A stretch of DNA of 64,000 nucleotides from Sphingomonas sp. LC-1 (GTDB taxonomy: Bacteria; Pseudomonadota; Alphaproteobacteria; Sphingomonadales; Sphingomonadaceae), in NCBI RefSeq assembly GCF_025371035.1, contig NZ_JANZXB010000002.1, positions 186,001-250,000 on the forward strand. The letters run 5' to 3'. The position numbers were made by a program, and so were the translations under genes. Position 1 is the first letter of the stretch, and every line of letters begins with the position of its first letter. Under the pieces are notes generated by a model that was given only the letters and a program-made list of their open reading frames with translations, had not been told where the DNA came from and did no database searches. This document shows positions 39,371-48,363 of this stretch, in pieces.

Positions 39371-40035
39371 GCAAGTTCGCCGCGTTGCTGTTCGATTTCG
39401 ACGGTGTGCTGATCGACAGCGAATATGAGGGCAATCGCCATCTCGCCGAATGGCTGACCGCCAACGGCCACCCGCATACGCCCGAAGAGGCGATGCACCA
39501 TTATATGGGCCTGGCGGGCAAGGACTTCGTCGCCGCGGTCGAGGGGCGGATCGGCTATGCCCTGCCGGATGCCTTTTACGAAGCACGTCGCGTCGAGGAT
39601 ATCCGCGCGATGGAAGAGGGCGTGGCGGCGATCGCCGGTGCGGTGGAGTTCGTCCGCTCGCTCCCCGCCGATTTCCCCAAGGCGGTGGTATCGTCCAGCC
39701 CGACCGTCTGGCTCGACCGGCATCTGCGCCATCTGGGACTGCGCGAGGCGTTCGGCGATCACGTCTATAGCGGGCGCGAGCATGTGACGAGGGGCAAGCC
39801 GGCGCCCGACCTCTATCTCTTCGCCGCCGATCGGCTGGGCGTGCGGATCGAGGATTGCGCGATCCTGGAGGACTCTCCCGTCGGCGCCACCGGCGCGGTG
39901 GCGAGCGGGGGCCATGTCATCGGCATGTGCATGGGCAGCCACTGCGCGGTCGGGCATGACCAGCGGCTGCGCGACATTGGCGTCGCGGCGATCGCCCAGG
40001 ATTATGCGGATGTGCGGCGGGAATTGGGGTTCTGA
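39367..40035 (+). CDS. HAD family phosphatase
   Basis: A 222-aa haloacid dehalogenase-type hydrolase of the beta-phosphoglucomutase/phosphatase subgroup. Motif I is LLFDFDGVLIDSE (D10 and D12), motif II SSS, motif III lysine in RGKPAPDLYLFA, and motif IV EDSPVGATGAV. The helical cap lies between about residues 20 and 85. Sugar phosphates are the usual substrates but none can be named. The start overlaps yggS; a repeat and then convergent ribA follow. Confidence 0.88.
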   Translation: MSKFAALLFDFDGVLIDSEYEGNRHLAEWLTANGHPHTPEEAMHHYMGLAGKDFVAAVEGRIGYALPDAFYEARRVEDIRAMEEGVAAIAGAVEFVRSLPADFPKAVVSSSPTVWLDRHLRHLGLREAFGDHVYSGREHVTRGKPAPDLYLFAADRLGVRIEDCAILEDSPVGATGAVASGGHVIGMCMGSHCAVGHDQRLRDIGVAAIAQDYADVRRELGF

Positions 40036-40052
40036 ACGCCCAACCCCAACTT

Positions 40053-40143
40053 CCGTTCACGCTGAGCGAAGTCGAAGCGCACGTTCCGCGCTGGGCCACA
40101 AAGGCCAATCCCGTGGCCTTCGACTTCGCTCAGGCTGAACGGA
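40053..40143. repeat. Paired inverted copies of the dispersed repeat (locus D)
   Basis: Copy 1 (40053-40079, CGCTGAGCGAAGTCGAAGCG) and inverted copy 2 (40112-40143, CCTTCGACTTCGCTCAGGCT) form a long hairpin between the convergent HAD and ribA genes. This is the best-kept pair of the four loci. Confidence 0.8.
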
Positions 40144-40163
40144 AGGGGGGAAGGAGGACTTTC

Positions 40164-41213
40164 CTAAAGCTGGTGCCCGGTCCGGTCGCGCTTGGTTGCC
40201 AGATAGCGTTCGTTGTGCGGATTGGGTGGCAGGCTGTGCGTGACGCGTTCGATCACATGGACGCCGGCGGCGTCGAGCCCGGCGACCTTGGCCGGATTGT
40301 TGGTCAGCAGCCGAACCTTGTCCTGCCCCAACAGGGTCAGCATCCGCGCCGCCACGCCGAAATCGCGCGCATCGATCGCAAAGCCCAGGCGGGTGTTGGC
40401 ATCGACCGTATCGAACCCCTGGTCCTGAAGCTGATAGGCGCGCAGCTTGTTGACCAGGCCGATCCCGCGCCCCTCCTGCCGCAGATAGAGAAGGATTCCC
40501 CAGCCCGAGTCCGCGATGGCCTGGATCGCGGCATGAAGCTGCGGCCCACAATCGCATTTCAGGCTGCCCAGCACATCGCCGGTCAGGCATTCGCTGTGCA
40601 GCCGCACCAGAGGGGGCTGGCCGTCGGGCTGGCCGATCACCAGCGCGACATGCTCGCCCGCCGCATGGGGCGAGCGGAAGGCGACGATTTCCGCATCCTC
40701 CGCGCCAGCGACGGGAAGGCGGGCGCGGGTCGCGATGGCCAGCGCCTCGGCATTTTCATGCGCGGCGATGTCGGCCAGCGAAAGTGCCGCCTCTACCCCC
40801 GTCCCGCCGAGGAAGAAGGCGGGCAGCATCCCCGCGATCCGCGCGAACCGGATGGCCGCCGCCGCGATCGCCGGATCGGGCAGCGGGAGCGCGCGATAGG
40901 GGCCCTTCAACGGCGTCGCGAGATCGAATTGCGGATCGGCCAGCGCGGTGGCGGCGGCGAAATCGATCCATGGCGCACGTTCGACCAGCACGGCGGCATC
41001 GGGGTCCGCCGCTTCCAGCTGGTTGATCAGCTTGAGCGTTGCCGCACGCCCGGCCGAGATCAGAACCGGCGCACGCGCTTCGGGATCGAAGGCGGACAAG
41101 CGCAGCGGATCGGCCGTCTCGACCGCGAGCAGCGCCTGCCCGTCGATCGCGATCGGCCAGCCCCGGCGCAGCGCGTCGATCGCGCGGGCGGCGGCCTTGG
41201 GGTCAGCGGTCAA
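40164..41213 (-). CDS. ribA: GTP cyclohydrolase II
   Basis: A 349-aa enzyme that opens GTP in the first step of riboflavin synthesis. The zinc site is CLTGDVLGSLKCDCG and the substrate loop is LRQEGRGIGLVNKLRAYQLQD. About 150 residues precede the RibA domain; this N-terminal extension resembles that of other sphingomonad RibA proteins and is not a DHBP synthase. The TTG start at 41213 overlaps the xthA TGA in TTGA, so expression is probably coupled. Longer frames run inside xthA and are rejected. Confidence 0.92.
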   Translation of the reverse strand: MTADPKAAARAIDALRRGWPIAIDGQALLAVETADPLRLSAFDPEARAPVLISAGRAATLKLINQLEAADPDAAVLVERAPWIDFAAATALADPQFDLATPLKGPYRALPLPDPAIAAAAIRFARIAGMLPAFFLGGTGVEAALSLADIAAHENAEALAIATRARLPVAGAEDAEIVAFRSPHAAGEHVALVIGQPDGQPPLVRLHSECLTGDVLGSLKCDCGPQLHAAIQAIADSGWGILLYLRQEGRGIGLVNKLRAYQLQDQGFDTVDANTRLGFAIDARDFGVAARMLTLLGQDKVRLLTNNPAKVAGLDAAGVHVIERVTHSLPPNPHNERYLATKRDRTGHQL

Positions 41214-41992
41214 AAATCGAATTCCGTCATGATCGGGATATGGTCGGACGGCTTGAGCCAGCTCCGGCACCCCTCGAACACCTGGTGCGACACGGCCTTT
41301 GCCGCGACGTCGCGCGTCGCCCACATATGGTCGAGCCGCCGCCCGCGATCCGATGCCGCCCAATCCTTCGCGCGGTAGCTCCACCAGGTATAGAGCCGCT
41401 GCGGCGCCGGGGTGAAATGGCGGCCGAGATCGACCCAGTCGTTCGACGCCTGAAGCCTGGCCAGCGTCTCCACCTCGATGGGGGTGTGGCTGACCACGTC
41501 GAGCAGCTGCTTGTGGCTCCATACGTCCGATTCGAGCGGCGCGATGTTGAAATCGCCGGTCAGGATGGTCGGGCAGTCGAGCTTCTCCGACCAGTCGATC
41601 ATGCGGCCCAGGAAATCGAGCTTCTGCCCGAATTTCGGATTCACCTCTCGGTCGGGCACGTCGCCGCCCGCCGGGATATAGACATTCTCCAGCCGCACGC
41701 CGTTCGGCAGCCGGATGCCGACATGCCGCGCCTCGGCATTGGCCTGCCAGTCCAGGCGGTCGTCCTCGGTGATCGGGACGCGGCTGGCGATGGCGACGCC
41801 GTGATGCATCCGCTGGCCATGGATGATGATGTGCTCGTAACCCGCCGCGCGGAACAGATCGAACGGGAAGTCGTCATCGACGACCTTCGTCTCCTGCAGG
41901 CACAGCACATCGGGCTCGGCTTCCTTCAGGAATTGCTCGACGATGGCGGCGCGGAAACGCACCGAGTTGATATTCCAGGAGGCGATTTTCAC
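41210..41992 (-). CDS. xthA: Exodeoxyribonuclease III
   Basis: A 260-aa AP endonuclease and 3'-5' exonuclease of base excision repair. The family motifs are KIASWNINSVR (N7), CLQETKVVDDDFP with the metal glutamate, PAGGD-type IPAGGDVPD, LTGDFNIAP, and SDHIPIM with the catalytic Asp-His pair at the end. GTG at 41992 begins the natural N-terminus (MKIASWN). The start lacks a strong ribosome-binding site. The gene is coupled to ribA. Confidence 0.95.
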   Translation of the reverse strand: MKIASWNINSVRFRAAIVEQFLKEAEPDVLCLQETKVVDDDFPFDLFRAAGYEHIIIHGQRMHHGVAIASRVPITEDDRLDWQANAEARHVGIRLPNGVRLENVYIPAGGDVPDREVNPKFGQKLDFLGRMIDWSEKLDCPTILTGDFNIAPLESDVWSHKQLLDVVSHTPIEVETLARLQASNDWVDLGRHFTPAPQRLYTWWSYRAKDWAASDRGRRLDHMWATRDVAAKAVSHQVFEGCRSWLKPSDHIPIMTEFDF

Positions 41993-42387
41993 GGACGTCG
42001 ATGTAGCGGCGGGGCGAGGGGGAGACAAGATTACCCGCTTCATGGGGTGGCGTTGTATATCTCTGTACCACCCCGGCGGAGGCCCGGGTCCAGATACGAC
42101 GGACTATCGGGGGCGCGGCGTTTTTGCCTTCCACGCAATGCGATGCGCGCCATCAGCGACATGGCGACAGGGCACCGGCCTTCGCCGGGGTCGCGAAGAA
42201 GAGGTGCAGAAAAGGAAAGGCCCCCGCTCCGGGGGCATGGAGCGAGGGCCGACCTAGCGTTCGTCACGCAGGCGGGATGAGGATGCTCGTCCGAGCAACA
42301 GGGGGGAATCTCGAAGGCCCCTCAACCGCAAAGCCCTGATAGGACAGGAAACCTGTCGCCCGGATGAATGAAACGGTCCGCGAGCGT
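41993..42387. other. Gene-free stretch between xthA and lolA
   Basis: These 395 bases hold no supportable gene. Near the middle is the terminator described separately, and GACAGG-AAA-CCTGTC (42343-42357) forms a short hairpin 31 bases downstream of the lolA stop. The xthA promoter must lie here, but I see no clear one. Confidence 0.6.
42205..42236 (-). terminator. Rho-independent terminator of the lolA transcript
   Basis: GCCCCCG/CGGGGGC (42220-42236, three-base loop) is followed on the minus strand by CTTTCCTTTT. It lies about 150 bases after the lolA stop and points the same way. Confidence 0.7.
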
Positions 42388-43020
42388 TCAGTTTCGCGCC
42401 GCGCCTCTCCGCGGGTCGTTGAATCGGAACGCCTTGTCGTCCACCGGCACGCCGAATCGCTGGTTGGACAGGCGGATGGTGGTTCGGTTGTTCTGGCTGT
42501 CGAGCGCGACCCAACCCTGCATCATCAGCCCGCCAGGCGCCGAGGCATCGCGCGCGAAGACCAGCGTGATCTTGCCATATTCGGGATGCTTGGGATCGTT
42601 CGCCTCGACGGAAAGCAGCCGCGAATCGGCGCTGGGCACCACCTTGGCATAGCGGCCGATGTCGCGGCTGGGGTCGAGCAGCACGCCGAGCGGCGAGTTC
42701 TTGATCGGCCAGCGCTGCACCTGGCGCACCGAATAGTCGATGAAGGTCAACGCGCCGCCATCCGCCACGATCAGCAGGGGCACGCCCTTTTCATATTGAA
42801 ACCGGATCCGGCCCGGCTTCTTCATGGTCAGCGTGCCGGTCAGCACCTTGCCGGCGCGATCGGTCTGGGTGAAGTCGGCGGTCATCGTCTGCACCGATTG
42901 CAGGTGACGCTGCACCGCCGCCAGATCGCCGCTGGCTTGCGCAAGGGCGGGGAGGGGGGCGGCGACCATCGCCATGGCGGTCGGCGCCAACAGGGCGGAC
43001 GCCACAATCGAACGGATCAT
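42388..43020 (-). CDS. lolA: Outer-membrane lipoprotein carrier LolA family protein
   Basis: A 210-aa periplasmic protein with a signal peptide (residues 1-27, ending ALAQA). LQSVQTMTADFTQTDRAGKVLTGTLTMKKPGRIRFQYEKG is split over the typical LolA beta-sheet, and VDDKAFRFNDPR ends the domain. LolA carries lipoproteins across the periplasm to the outer membrane. The OprB porin gene lies upstream on the same strand after 63 bases, but with a gap that could hold a promoter. Confidence 0.9.
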   Translation of the reverse strand: MIRSIVASALLAPTAMAMVAAPLPALAQASGDLAAVQRHLQSVQTMTADFTQTDRAGKVLTGTLTMKKPGRIRFQYEKGVPLLIVADGGALTFIDYSVRQVQRWPIKNSPLGVLLDPSRDIGRYAKVVPSADSRLLSVEANDPKHPEYGKITLVFARDASAPGGLMMQGWVALDSQNNRTTIRLSNQRFGVPVDDKAFRFNDPRRGAARN

Positions 43021-43083
43021 ATCAAACTCCTTTGGCCGACCGTCATGCGTGCGGCCTATTGAACGGGTCGTGAATCGCGGATG

Positions 43084-44484
43084 TCACAGGGTGAAGGCGG
43101 CTTTCAGCCCCAATATGGTGACGTCGTCGGCCTGCGAATAGCCGCCGGGATGGTGGACGAACTGGACGTTGGGCCGCATCTCCAGCCATTCGGCGGGATG
43201 GATGCTGTAATAGACCTCGGCGGCATATTCCGATCCCTGCACGGCGGGGCGGGTGGGGTCGAGCCGCTGTCCATCGGCTACGCGCCCGTTCACATGCGTC
43301 CGCGCGACACCGATGCCCAGCACGTCGCCCGGCACCGCAGGGACCAGCCCCTTGTAGAACAGGCCGGCTGCGACCTGGTTGTCGGTGACGCTGGTCGCTC
43401 GGTCGGCCTGGGTCGCGTTCAGGAAGATGCTGAGGCCGTTCTCCGCCTTGCCGTCCTTGGTCTCGCCGGTCAGTTGCTGCTGGATGTTGACATAGATGCC
43501 GTAGCGGCTGCTCCGCTCCAGCGGGGCCAGCCCGGTGATCGCCACGGGTCTGCGATTGACGTCGAGATACACGTCCGCCGCATCTGCCGTCGCGATCCAG
43601 CCGCCCAGCTTGTACGATCCGATCCGCCCAGCGCTGGCATTGTTGATCCAGCCGATCTCGGCAGGAACCAGCACCCCGGTCGCCCCCTTGAAATGCCCGA
43701 TGAAGAAGTCGGTATCCAGGTTGCGCGGATTGATCTCATAGACCGCGCCCTGGACGTACAGATCGTCGCGCGGCTCGTAACGCAGCCTCGCGCCCCACTG
43801 GCTAACCGGCCAGTTCTGCCAATAGTCGCCGACCAGATTGCCCGGCTGCGCGCCGCAGAAGCTGAGATTCATGAAGTGGCAGGAGAAGATGGCGAAATCC
43901 TCGCCCGGATTGGCGCGGCCCAGCTTCAGCTCGAACCGCTCGCCAATCCGCTGCTCGTACCAGAATTGGGTCAGGCGCAGCGTCTGGCCGCGACCATAGA
44001 CCTCCTGCACCTGTTGCAGCGTGCCCAGATTGGCGTCGTCGCTCAGGTTGCGGCCGCGCCGATAGGTGAGGGTGGCCTGGAACGCCCCGCCCTTCAGTCC
44101 CATCACCTTTTCCAGATCGAACAGCGCGCCCGCATCGAACTGCCCGGTTTCGCGGAACAGGGTCTTGCGGCCGCCGGTCACATTGGCGGCGCTTTCCGAT
44201 GCATAGCGGGCGGTCACGGTGATGCCGCGCTGGTTCAGCCTGGTGCGGATCTCGTGCCAGTTGCCGATGATCCCCGGCGGCGGCGTGCGGCGCGTGTCGG
44301 CGGTGATCGCGGAGGGCGCGCTGTCGGAGGGGCGGACCGGGCGGCGGCGGGTCGGGATTCGCTGCGTATCACCGGTGGCGGCATCGGGCGTGATGCGCGC
44401 GGCGGTGGGGACGGGATCGGTGGTCTGCTGCGGCGACAGCGGGGCCGCGAGCAGCAACGGCGCCCATCCCCAGATCATCGCCAT
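43084..44484 (-). CDS. OprB family carbohydrate-selective porin
   Basis: A 466-aa outer-membrane porin with a signal peptide after ATG 44484 (GGGGGG eight bases before it decides the start). Following a low-complexity threonine/proline-rich linker, the OprB domain begins around GIIGNWHEIRTRL and shows GITVTARYASESAANVTGG, LGRANPGEDFAIF and PAEWLEMRPNVQFVHHPGG. It ends KAAFTL. OprB porins pass sugars; here it may serve galactose or glucose uptake. The linker is an odd feature not shared by all OprB proteins. Confidence 0.88.
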   Translation of the reverse strand: MAMIWGWAPLLLAAPLSPQQTTDPVPTAARITPDAATGDTQRIPTRRRPVRPSDSAPSAITADTRRTPPPGIIGNWHEIRTRLNQRGITVTARYASESAANVTGGRKTLFRETGQFDAGALFDLEKVMGLKGGAFQATLTYRRGRNLSDDANLGTLQQVQEVYGRGQTLRLTQFWYEQRIGERFELKLGRANPGEDFAIFSCHFMNLSFCGAQPGNLVGDYWQNWPVSQWGARLRYEPRDDLYVQGAVYEINPRNLDTDFFIGHFKGATGVLVPAEIGWINNASAGRIGSYKLGGWIATADAADVYLDVNRRPVAITGLAPLERSSRYGIYVNIQQQLTGETKDGKAENGLSIFLNATQADRATSVTDNQVAAGLFYKGLVPAVPGDVLGIGVARTHVNGRVADGQRLDPTRPAVQGSEYAAEVYYSIHPAEWLEMRPNVQFVHHPGGYSQADDVTILGLKAAFTL

Positions 44485-44588
44485 CCTATAGCCCCCCGTT
44501 TTCCAAGACTTATCGTTGCGCGGCGCTAACGATCCGGGGGGCAAAAGGTGCCGTAAACGTCAATCCTCCCCGTCCGGGAAGGATTGGA

Positions 44589-45050
44589 TCAGCCCTGCTC
44601 CGCCGCGCGGACCTGGTCGACATAGTCGCCATATCCCTGCGCCTCCATCTCGCCGAGCGGCACGAAGCGCAGCGACGCCGAGTTGATGCAGTAGCGCAGG
44701 CCACCGCGATCGCGCGGGCCGTCGGGGAAGACATGGCCCAGATGGCTGTCGCCATGCGCCGAGCGGACCTCGGTGCGGATCATCCCGTGCGTGGTGTCGC
44801 GCAGCTCGTTGACATGGGCGGGCTCGATCGGCCGGGTGAAGCTGGGCCAGCCGCAATGCGAATCGAACTTGTCGGCGGAGGCGAACAGCGGCTCGCCCGA
44901 GACAATGTCGACATAGAGGCCCGGTTCGCGGGTGTGCAGATATTCGCCGGTGCCGGGGCGTTCGGTGCCGCTCTGCTGGGTCACATAATATTGCTCCGGG
45001 GTCAGCTTCGCGAGCGCTTCCTCGGTCTTGGCGTAACGGGTGTCGGCCAT
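44589..45050 (-). CDS. msrB: Peptide-methionine (R)-S-oxide reductase
   Basis: A 153-aa MsrB that reduces the R form of methionine sulfoxide in proteins. The catalytic cysteine is in [11 protein letters not shown], with [10 protein letters not shown] and GHVFPDGP also present. The two CxxC zinc pairs of many MsrB proteins are missing ([12 protein letters not shown]), so it is the non-zinc form. GGAG six bases before the ATG at 45050 fixes the start. It follows the FrnE-like gene after 20 bases, a redox-repair pair. Confidence 0.94.
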   Translation of the reverse strand: MADTRYAKTEEALAKLTPEQYYVTQQSGTERPGTGEYLHTREPGLYVDIVSGEPLFASADKFDSHCGWPSFTRPIEPAHVNELRDTTHGMIRTEVRSAHGDSHLGHVFPDGPRDRGGLRYCINSASLRFVPLGEMEAQGYGDYVDQVRAAEQG

Positions 45051-45070
45051 GGGGGACTCCTTTGATGGGT

Positions 45071-45718
45071 TCAGGCTTCGGCGGCGATCTGGCGCAGTGC
45101 CTGTTCGAAAGCTTCGGGCGGTTGCCCACCCGAGATCAGGTAACGATTGTCGATAACGATGGCGGGCACCGATTGGATGCCGCGACCCTGCCACAGCCGC
45201 TCGGCCTCGCGCACCTCGGCCGAATAGCGGTCGGACGTCAGGATGGCGCGGGCGTCATCCTCCGACAAATCGGCACGCACCGCAGCGGCGAGCAGCACGT
45301 CGTGGTCTGAAATATCCTCGCCCCGCGTGAAATAGCTGTCGAACAGCGCGTGCTTCAACGCGGCCTGTCGCCCTTCGATCGCCGCCCAGTGGAGCAGTCG
45401 ATGCGCATCGAAGCTGTTATAGATTCGCGACGTATCGCCCATCGCCATGGTGAAGCCGACCGCCGCCGCGCGCTCGCGGATCGTCGCGCGGTTGGCGGCG
45501 GACTGTTCGGGCGTCGCGCCATATTTGCGGCCGATATGCTCGACGATATTCTCGCCCTCGGGCGCCATGGCGGGGTTCAGCTCGAAAGGCTGGAAGTGAA
45601 TCTCCGCCGCGACCGTATCACCCATCCGCTCCAAGGCGATCTTCAGCCCACGCAAGCCGATGATGCACCAGGGGCAGGAAATGTCGGAGACGAAATCGAT
45701 TCGGATCGGGCGGGGCAT
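45071..45718 (-). CDS. DsbA family oxidoreductase (FrnE-like)
   Basis: A 215-aa thioredoxin-fold protein of the DSBA/FrnE type. The active site is [11 protein letters not shown], and [21 protein letters not shown] carries the cis-proline. No signal peptide is visible, so it is cytoplasmic, as FrnE-type proteins are, and it probably handles disulfides in oxidative stress. It is upstream of msrB in the same operon, which supports a redox role, and divergent from the SDR gene. Confidence 0.88.
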   Translation of the reverse strand: MPRPIRIDFVSDISCPWCIIGLRGLKIALERMGDTVAAEIHFQPFELNPAMAPEGENIVEHIGRKYGATPEQSAANRATIRERAAAVGFTMAMGDTSRIYNSFDAHRLLHWAAIEGRQAALKHALFDSYFTRGEDISDHDVLLAAAVRADLSEDDARAILTSDRYSAEVREAERLWQGRGIQSVPAIVIDNRYLISGGQPPEAFEQALRQIAAEA

Positions 45719-45873
45719 CGGGGGTCCTAATTGACGTGGCCGCGAACGGCGTGGGACCTTATGTGGGAAAGCCGAACGCCTGGGCAAAGGGGCGGGAGCG
45801 CAAAGCTGCGTTTCGCCTTTTGGCCGGACACCCCTCTTCGCGCCCGACGCGCCTGCGACCAAGGAGTAAGCCC

Positions 45874-46623
45874 ATGACCCGAACCGCACTTGTCACCGGT
45901 GCCACCGCCGGAATCGGAGCCGCGACCGCGCGCGCCTTCGTCGCGGCCGGATGGCGGGTGATCGGGACGGGGCGCCGCGCCGACCGGTTGCAGGCGCTGG
46001 CCGACGAACTGGGCGAGGCGTTTCACCCGCTGGCCTTCGACATCACCGACGAGGCCGCGCTCGATGCAGGGCTGGCCAGCCTGCCGCAGGATTTCGCGGA
46101 GATCGACCTGCTGATCAACAATGCCGGTCTCGCGCTCGGCACCAAGCCCGCCCAGGACAGCGACCTGGCCCAGTGGCGGACGATGATCGCGACCAATATC
46201 GACGGGCTGATCACCATCACCCACCGGCTGCTCCCCCGCCTGATCGAGCGGCGGGGAGGGATCATCAACCTGTCTTCGGTCGCGGCCAATTACCCCTATA
46301 CCGGCGGCAACGTCTATGGCGGGACCAAGGCGTTCGTGAGGCAATTCTCGCTCAACTTGCGCGCCGACCTGCATGGCAAGGGGGTGCGGGTGACCTCGAT
46401 CGAGCCGGGCATGGTCGAGACCGAGTTCACCACCATCCGCACCGGCGGCGATCAGGCGGCGTCGGATGCGCTTTATGCGGGCTCCAACCCGATGACGGGG
46501 GAGGATATCGCCGCGACGCTGCTCTGGGTGGCCGAACTGCCGCCGCATCTCAACATCAACCGGCTGGAGCTGATGCCGGTCAGCCAGTCCTTTGCCGGAT
46601 TCCAGGTCGCGCGCGGAGCGTGA
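45874..46623 (+). CDS. Short-chain dehydrogenase/reductase (YdfG-like)
   Basis: A 249-aa classical SDR. The cofactor motif is TGATAGIGAATA (residues 8-19), the NNAG motif is LLINNAGLALG, and the Ser-Tyr-Lys triad appears in NLSSVAANYPYTGGNVYGGTKAF. It is close to the YdfG group, which reduces 3-hydroxy acids such as serine or 3-hydroxypropionate-type substrates with NADP. AAGGAG seven bases before ATG 45874 fixes the start. It ends three bases before the GNAT stop on the other strand. Confidence 0.9.
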   Translation: MTRTALVTGATAGIGAATARAFVAAGWRVIGTGRRADRLQALADELGEAFHPLAFDITDEAALDAGLASLPQDFAEIDLLINNAGLALGTKPAQDSDLAQWRTMIATNIDGLITITHRLLPRLIERRGGIINLSSVAANYPYTGGNVYGGTKAFVRQFSLNLRADLHGKGVRVTSIEPGMVETEFTTIRTGGDQAASDALYAGSNPMTGEDIAATLLWVAELPPHLNINRLELMPVSQSFAGFQVARGA

Positions 46624-46626
46624 TCG

Positions 46627-47109
46627 CTACAGCGGTCGGTGCATCACCAGCGTATCGACCGGCCCCAGCGCCGGGTGCCGAAACGCCCCCGGCACCCGGC
46701 CGACCGTCGCGAAGCCCAGCGAGGTCCACAGATGCACGGCGGGGGCATTGGCGCTGACGACGAAGTTGAATTGCATCGCGGTGAAGCCGCGCGCCCGCGC
46801 CGCGTCAAGCGAATGCAGCGCCATCGCCCTGGCAACGCCACGGCCGCGCGCGGCGGGGCTGGTCATATATCCGGCATTGGCGACATGATCCCCGCCGCCC
46901 GCCTGATTGGGGCGCAGAAAATAGGTGCCGAGGATCGCGCCCTCCTGCGCGAACACGAAGGTCCTTTTGTCCGGCGCGCACCAATAGGCCAGGGCATCCT
47001 CCTCCGTCATGGTCGGATCCAGCGCATAGGTCTCGCCCGCGCGGATCACCGGCAGGATGATCGCGGCGATGGCGGGGGCGTCGTCGGGGGTGGCGGGGCG
47101 AATTGGCAT
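46627..47109 (-). CDS. GNAT family N-acetyltransferase
   Basis: A 160-aa single-domain GNAT protein. The acetyl-CoA-binding motif A is AARGRGVARAMALHSLDAAR, with HVANAGYMTSP before it and AVHLWTSLGFATVGR (motif B) after. The start MPIRPATPDDAPAIAAI fits the family. The acceptor is unknown; related proteins acetylate small molecules or amines. It lies between the SDR gene and tRNA-Gly and seems to be a single-gene unit. Confidence 0.86.
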   Translation of the reverse strand: MPIRPATPDDAPAIAAIILPVIRAGETYALDPTMTEEDALAYWCAPDKRTFVFAQEGAILGTYFLRPNQAGGGDHVANAGYMTSPAARGRGVARAMALHSLDAARARGFTAMQFNFVVSANAPAVHLWTSLGFATVGRVPGAFRHPALGPVDTLVMHRPL

Positions 47110-47395
47110 GAAACGGTGATACGCGTGCGCTGCGCGATTGGCGATTCACCTGACAGCGGCTTGATTCCGCCGTGGCGTCGGATGTTGTCTCGCTAGGGTG
47201 GAAAGCCGAGGTCGGGGGCATCGACTTACTCCTCGTACCCGATGGCCATAAACTCGAAATTCCTGAGTCCCGACAAAGGCGAAGAGGAGTTTTCGAGCGG
47301 CACAGGCGATCATCGGCGATCGGTGTCGCCATAACCCGTAGAAGCTGGAAAAAGCGCCGCTGACTGCGACGAAGGCAACTTGTGGAACAAGTCGC

Positions 47396-47470
47396 TGGAG
47401 CGGGCGAAGGGATTCGAACCCTCGACCCCAACCTTGGCAAGGTTGTGCTCTACCCCTGAGCTACGCCCGC
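47396..47470 (-). tRNA. tRNA-Gly (GCC)
   Basis: The 75-base gene starts GCGGGCGTAGCTCAG and ends CGCCCGCTCCA, with a 7-bp acceptor stem, anticodon GCC in the loop TTGCCAA, a T-loop GGTTCGAATCC and an encoded CCA. A short hairpin (ACTTGT-GGA-ACAAGT, 47378-47392) lies just after its 3' end. It decodes GGC and GGU. Confidence 0.97.
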
Positions 47471-47582
47471 TCTGGCGTTCCGAGCCGGCTGACCGGCTGG
47501 GGTGAGGCGGGCTATTAGATGGGGGTTTTCGAACCGGCAAGCCCTTTTTTCAAAATTTTTCCGGCTGGCGGCTTTTTCAATA

Positions 47583-47597
47583 GAACATTACAAGAAC
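47583..47597 (+). promoter_or_regulatory. LexA SOS box of imuA-imuB-dnaE2
   Basis: GAAC-ATTACAA-GAAC fits the alphaproteobacterial LexA operator exactly and ends only four bases before the imuA ATG. Confidence 0.88.
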
Positions 47598-47601
47598 ATA
47601 T

Positions 47602-48363
47602 ATGGAGGAGCCCTTCGCCCTGATCGACCGATTGCGCCGCGCCGCCGCTTTGGCGGGCGAGGTGGTGCCCGGTTCGGTGGCGGCGGCGGAGGATGGGCTG
47701 CCCCGTCTGGCTCGGGCGCAACTCCATGAAATTCATGTGTTTTCCGACAACGAAGGGGCGAGCGGCGCGGGCTTTGCCATGGGATGCGTGCTGACGGCGG
47801 CGGCGCGGCCCCTGCTATGGCTGCGCACCGAATCCGCCGAGCGGGAAGGGGGGCGACTCCATGGGCCGGGGCTGATCGCAATGGGGCTCGACCCCGCCGA
47901 TCTGGTCGTGGTGATCGTGGCCGACGATGCGGCGTTGCTGCGCGCGGCGGCGGATGGTGCGCGCTGTCCGGGCCTGGGCACGGTGATCGTGGAGGGCTGG
48001 GGCGCGATGCGGAACTATGACCTGACCGCATCGCGCCGGTTGATGCTGGCCGCCGAGGCTTCGGGCGTGTTGATGATCCTGCTGCGCGTCGGCGGACAGC
48101 CGGTGCCCAGCGCGGCCGCCACCCGTTGGGGCGTCGCGCCCGCCCCGTCGCGCGCTCTGGCGGCCGATGCGCCGGGCGCGCCCGCCTATGATCTGGAATT
48201 GCTGCGCCGACGGGGAGGGCCCGCAGGCGCCCGGTGGCGCGTGGAGTGGAACCGTGACACGCAAAGCTTCGACCCCGCGCCGCTATCTGGCGCTCGTCTT
48301 CCCCTGGTTGCCGATCGAGCGGTTGCGGGCCCGTCGCCCGCATCTGTTCGTCGGGCGCGATGA
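47602..48363 (+). CDS. imuA: ImuA family SOS mutagenesis protein
   Basis: A 253-aa RecA-like/SulA-related protein, first gene of the imuA-imuB-dnaE2 mutasome cassette, which makes error-prone repair synthesis after DNA damage. Family features are FALIDRLRRAAALAG, LHEIHVFSDNEGASGAGFAMG and GLDPADLVVVIVADDA. A LexA box is only four bases upstream, so either the mRNA is nearly leaderless or the true start is a little further in. It overlaps imuB by 110 bases, which points to coupled translation. Confidence 0.9.
   Translation: MEEPFALIDRLRRAAALAGEVVPGSVAAAEDGLPRLARAQLHEIHVFSDNEGASGAGFAMGCVLTAAARPLLWLRTESAEREGGRLHGPGLIAMGLDPADLVVVIVADDAALLRAAADGARCPGLGTVIVEGWGAMRNYDLTASRRLMLAAEASGVLMILLRVGGQPVPSAAATRWGVAPAPSRALAADAPGAPAYDLELLRRRGGPAGARWRVEWNRDTQSFDPAPLSGARLPLVADRAVAGPSPASVRRAR

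Noticed and set aside
47172-47363. Possible 63-aa gene between the GNAT gene and tRNA-Gly
   Set aside because: Its composition is arginine-rich and it has no recognisable domain or ribosome-binding site; the 286-base gap is best left empty.
47310-47540. Open frames reading through tRNA-Gly on the minus strand
   Set aside because: They contain the translated tRNA (for example SRVRIPSPAP) and are a known artefact.
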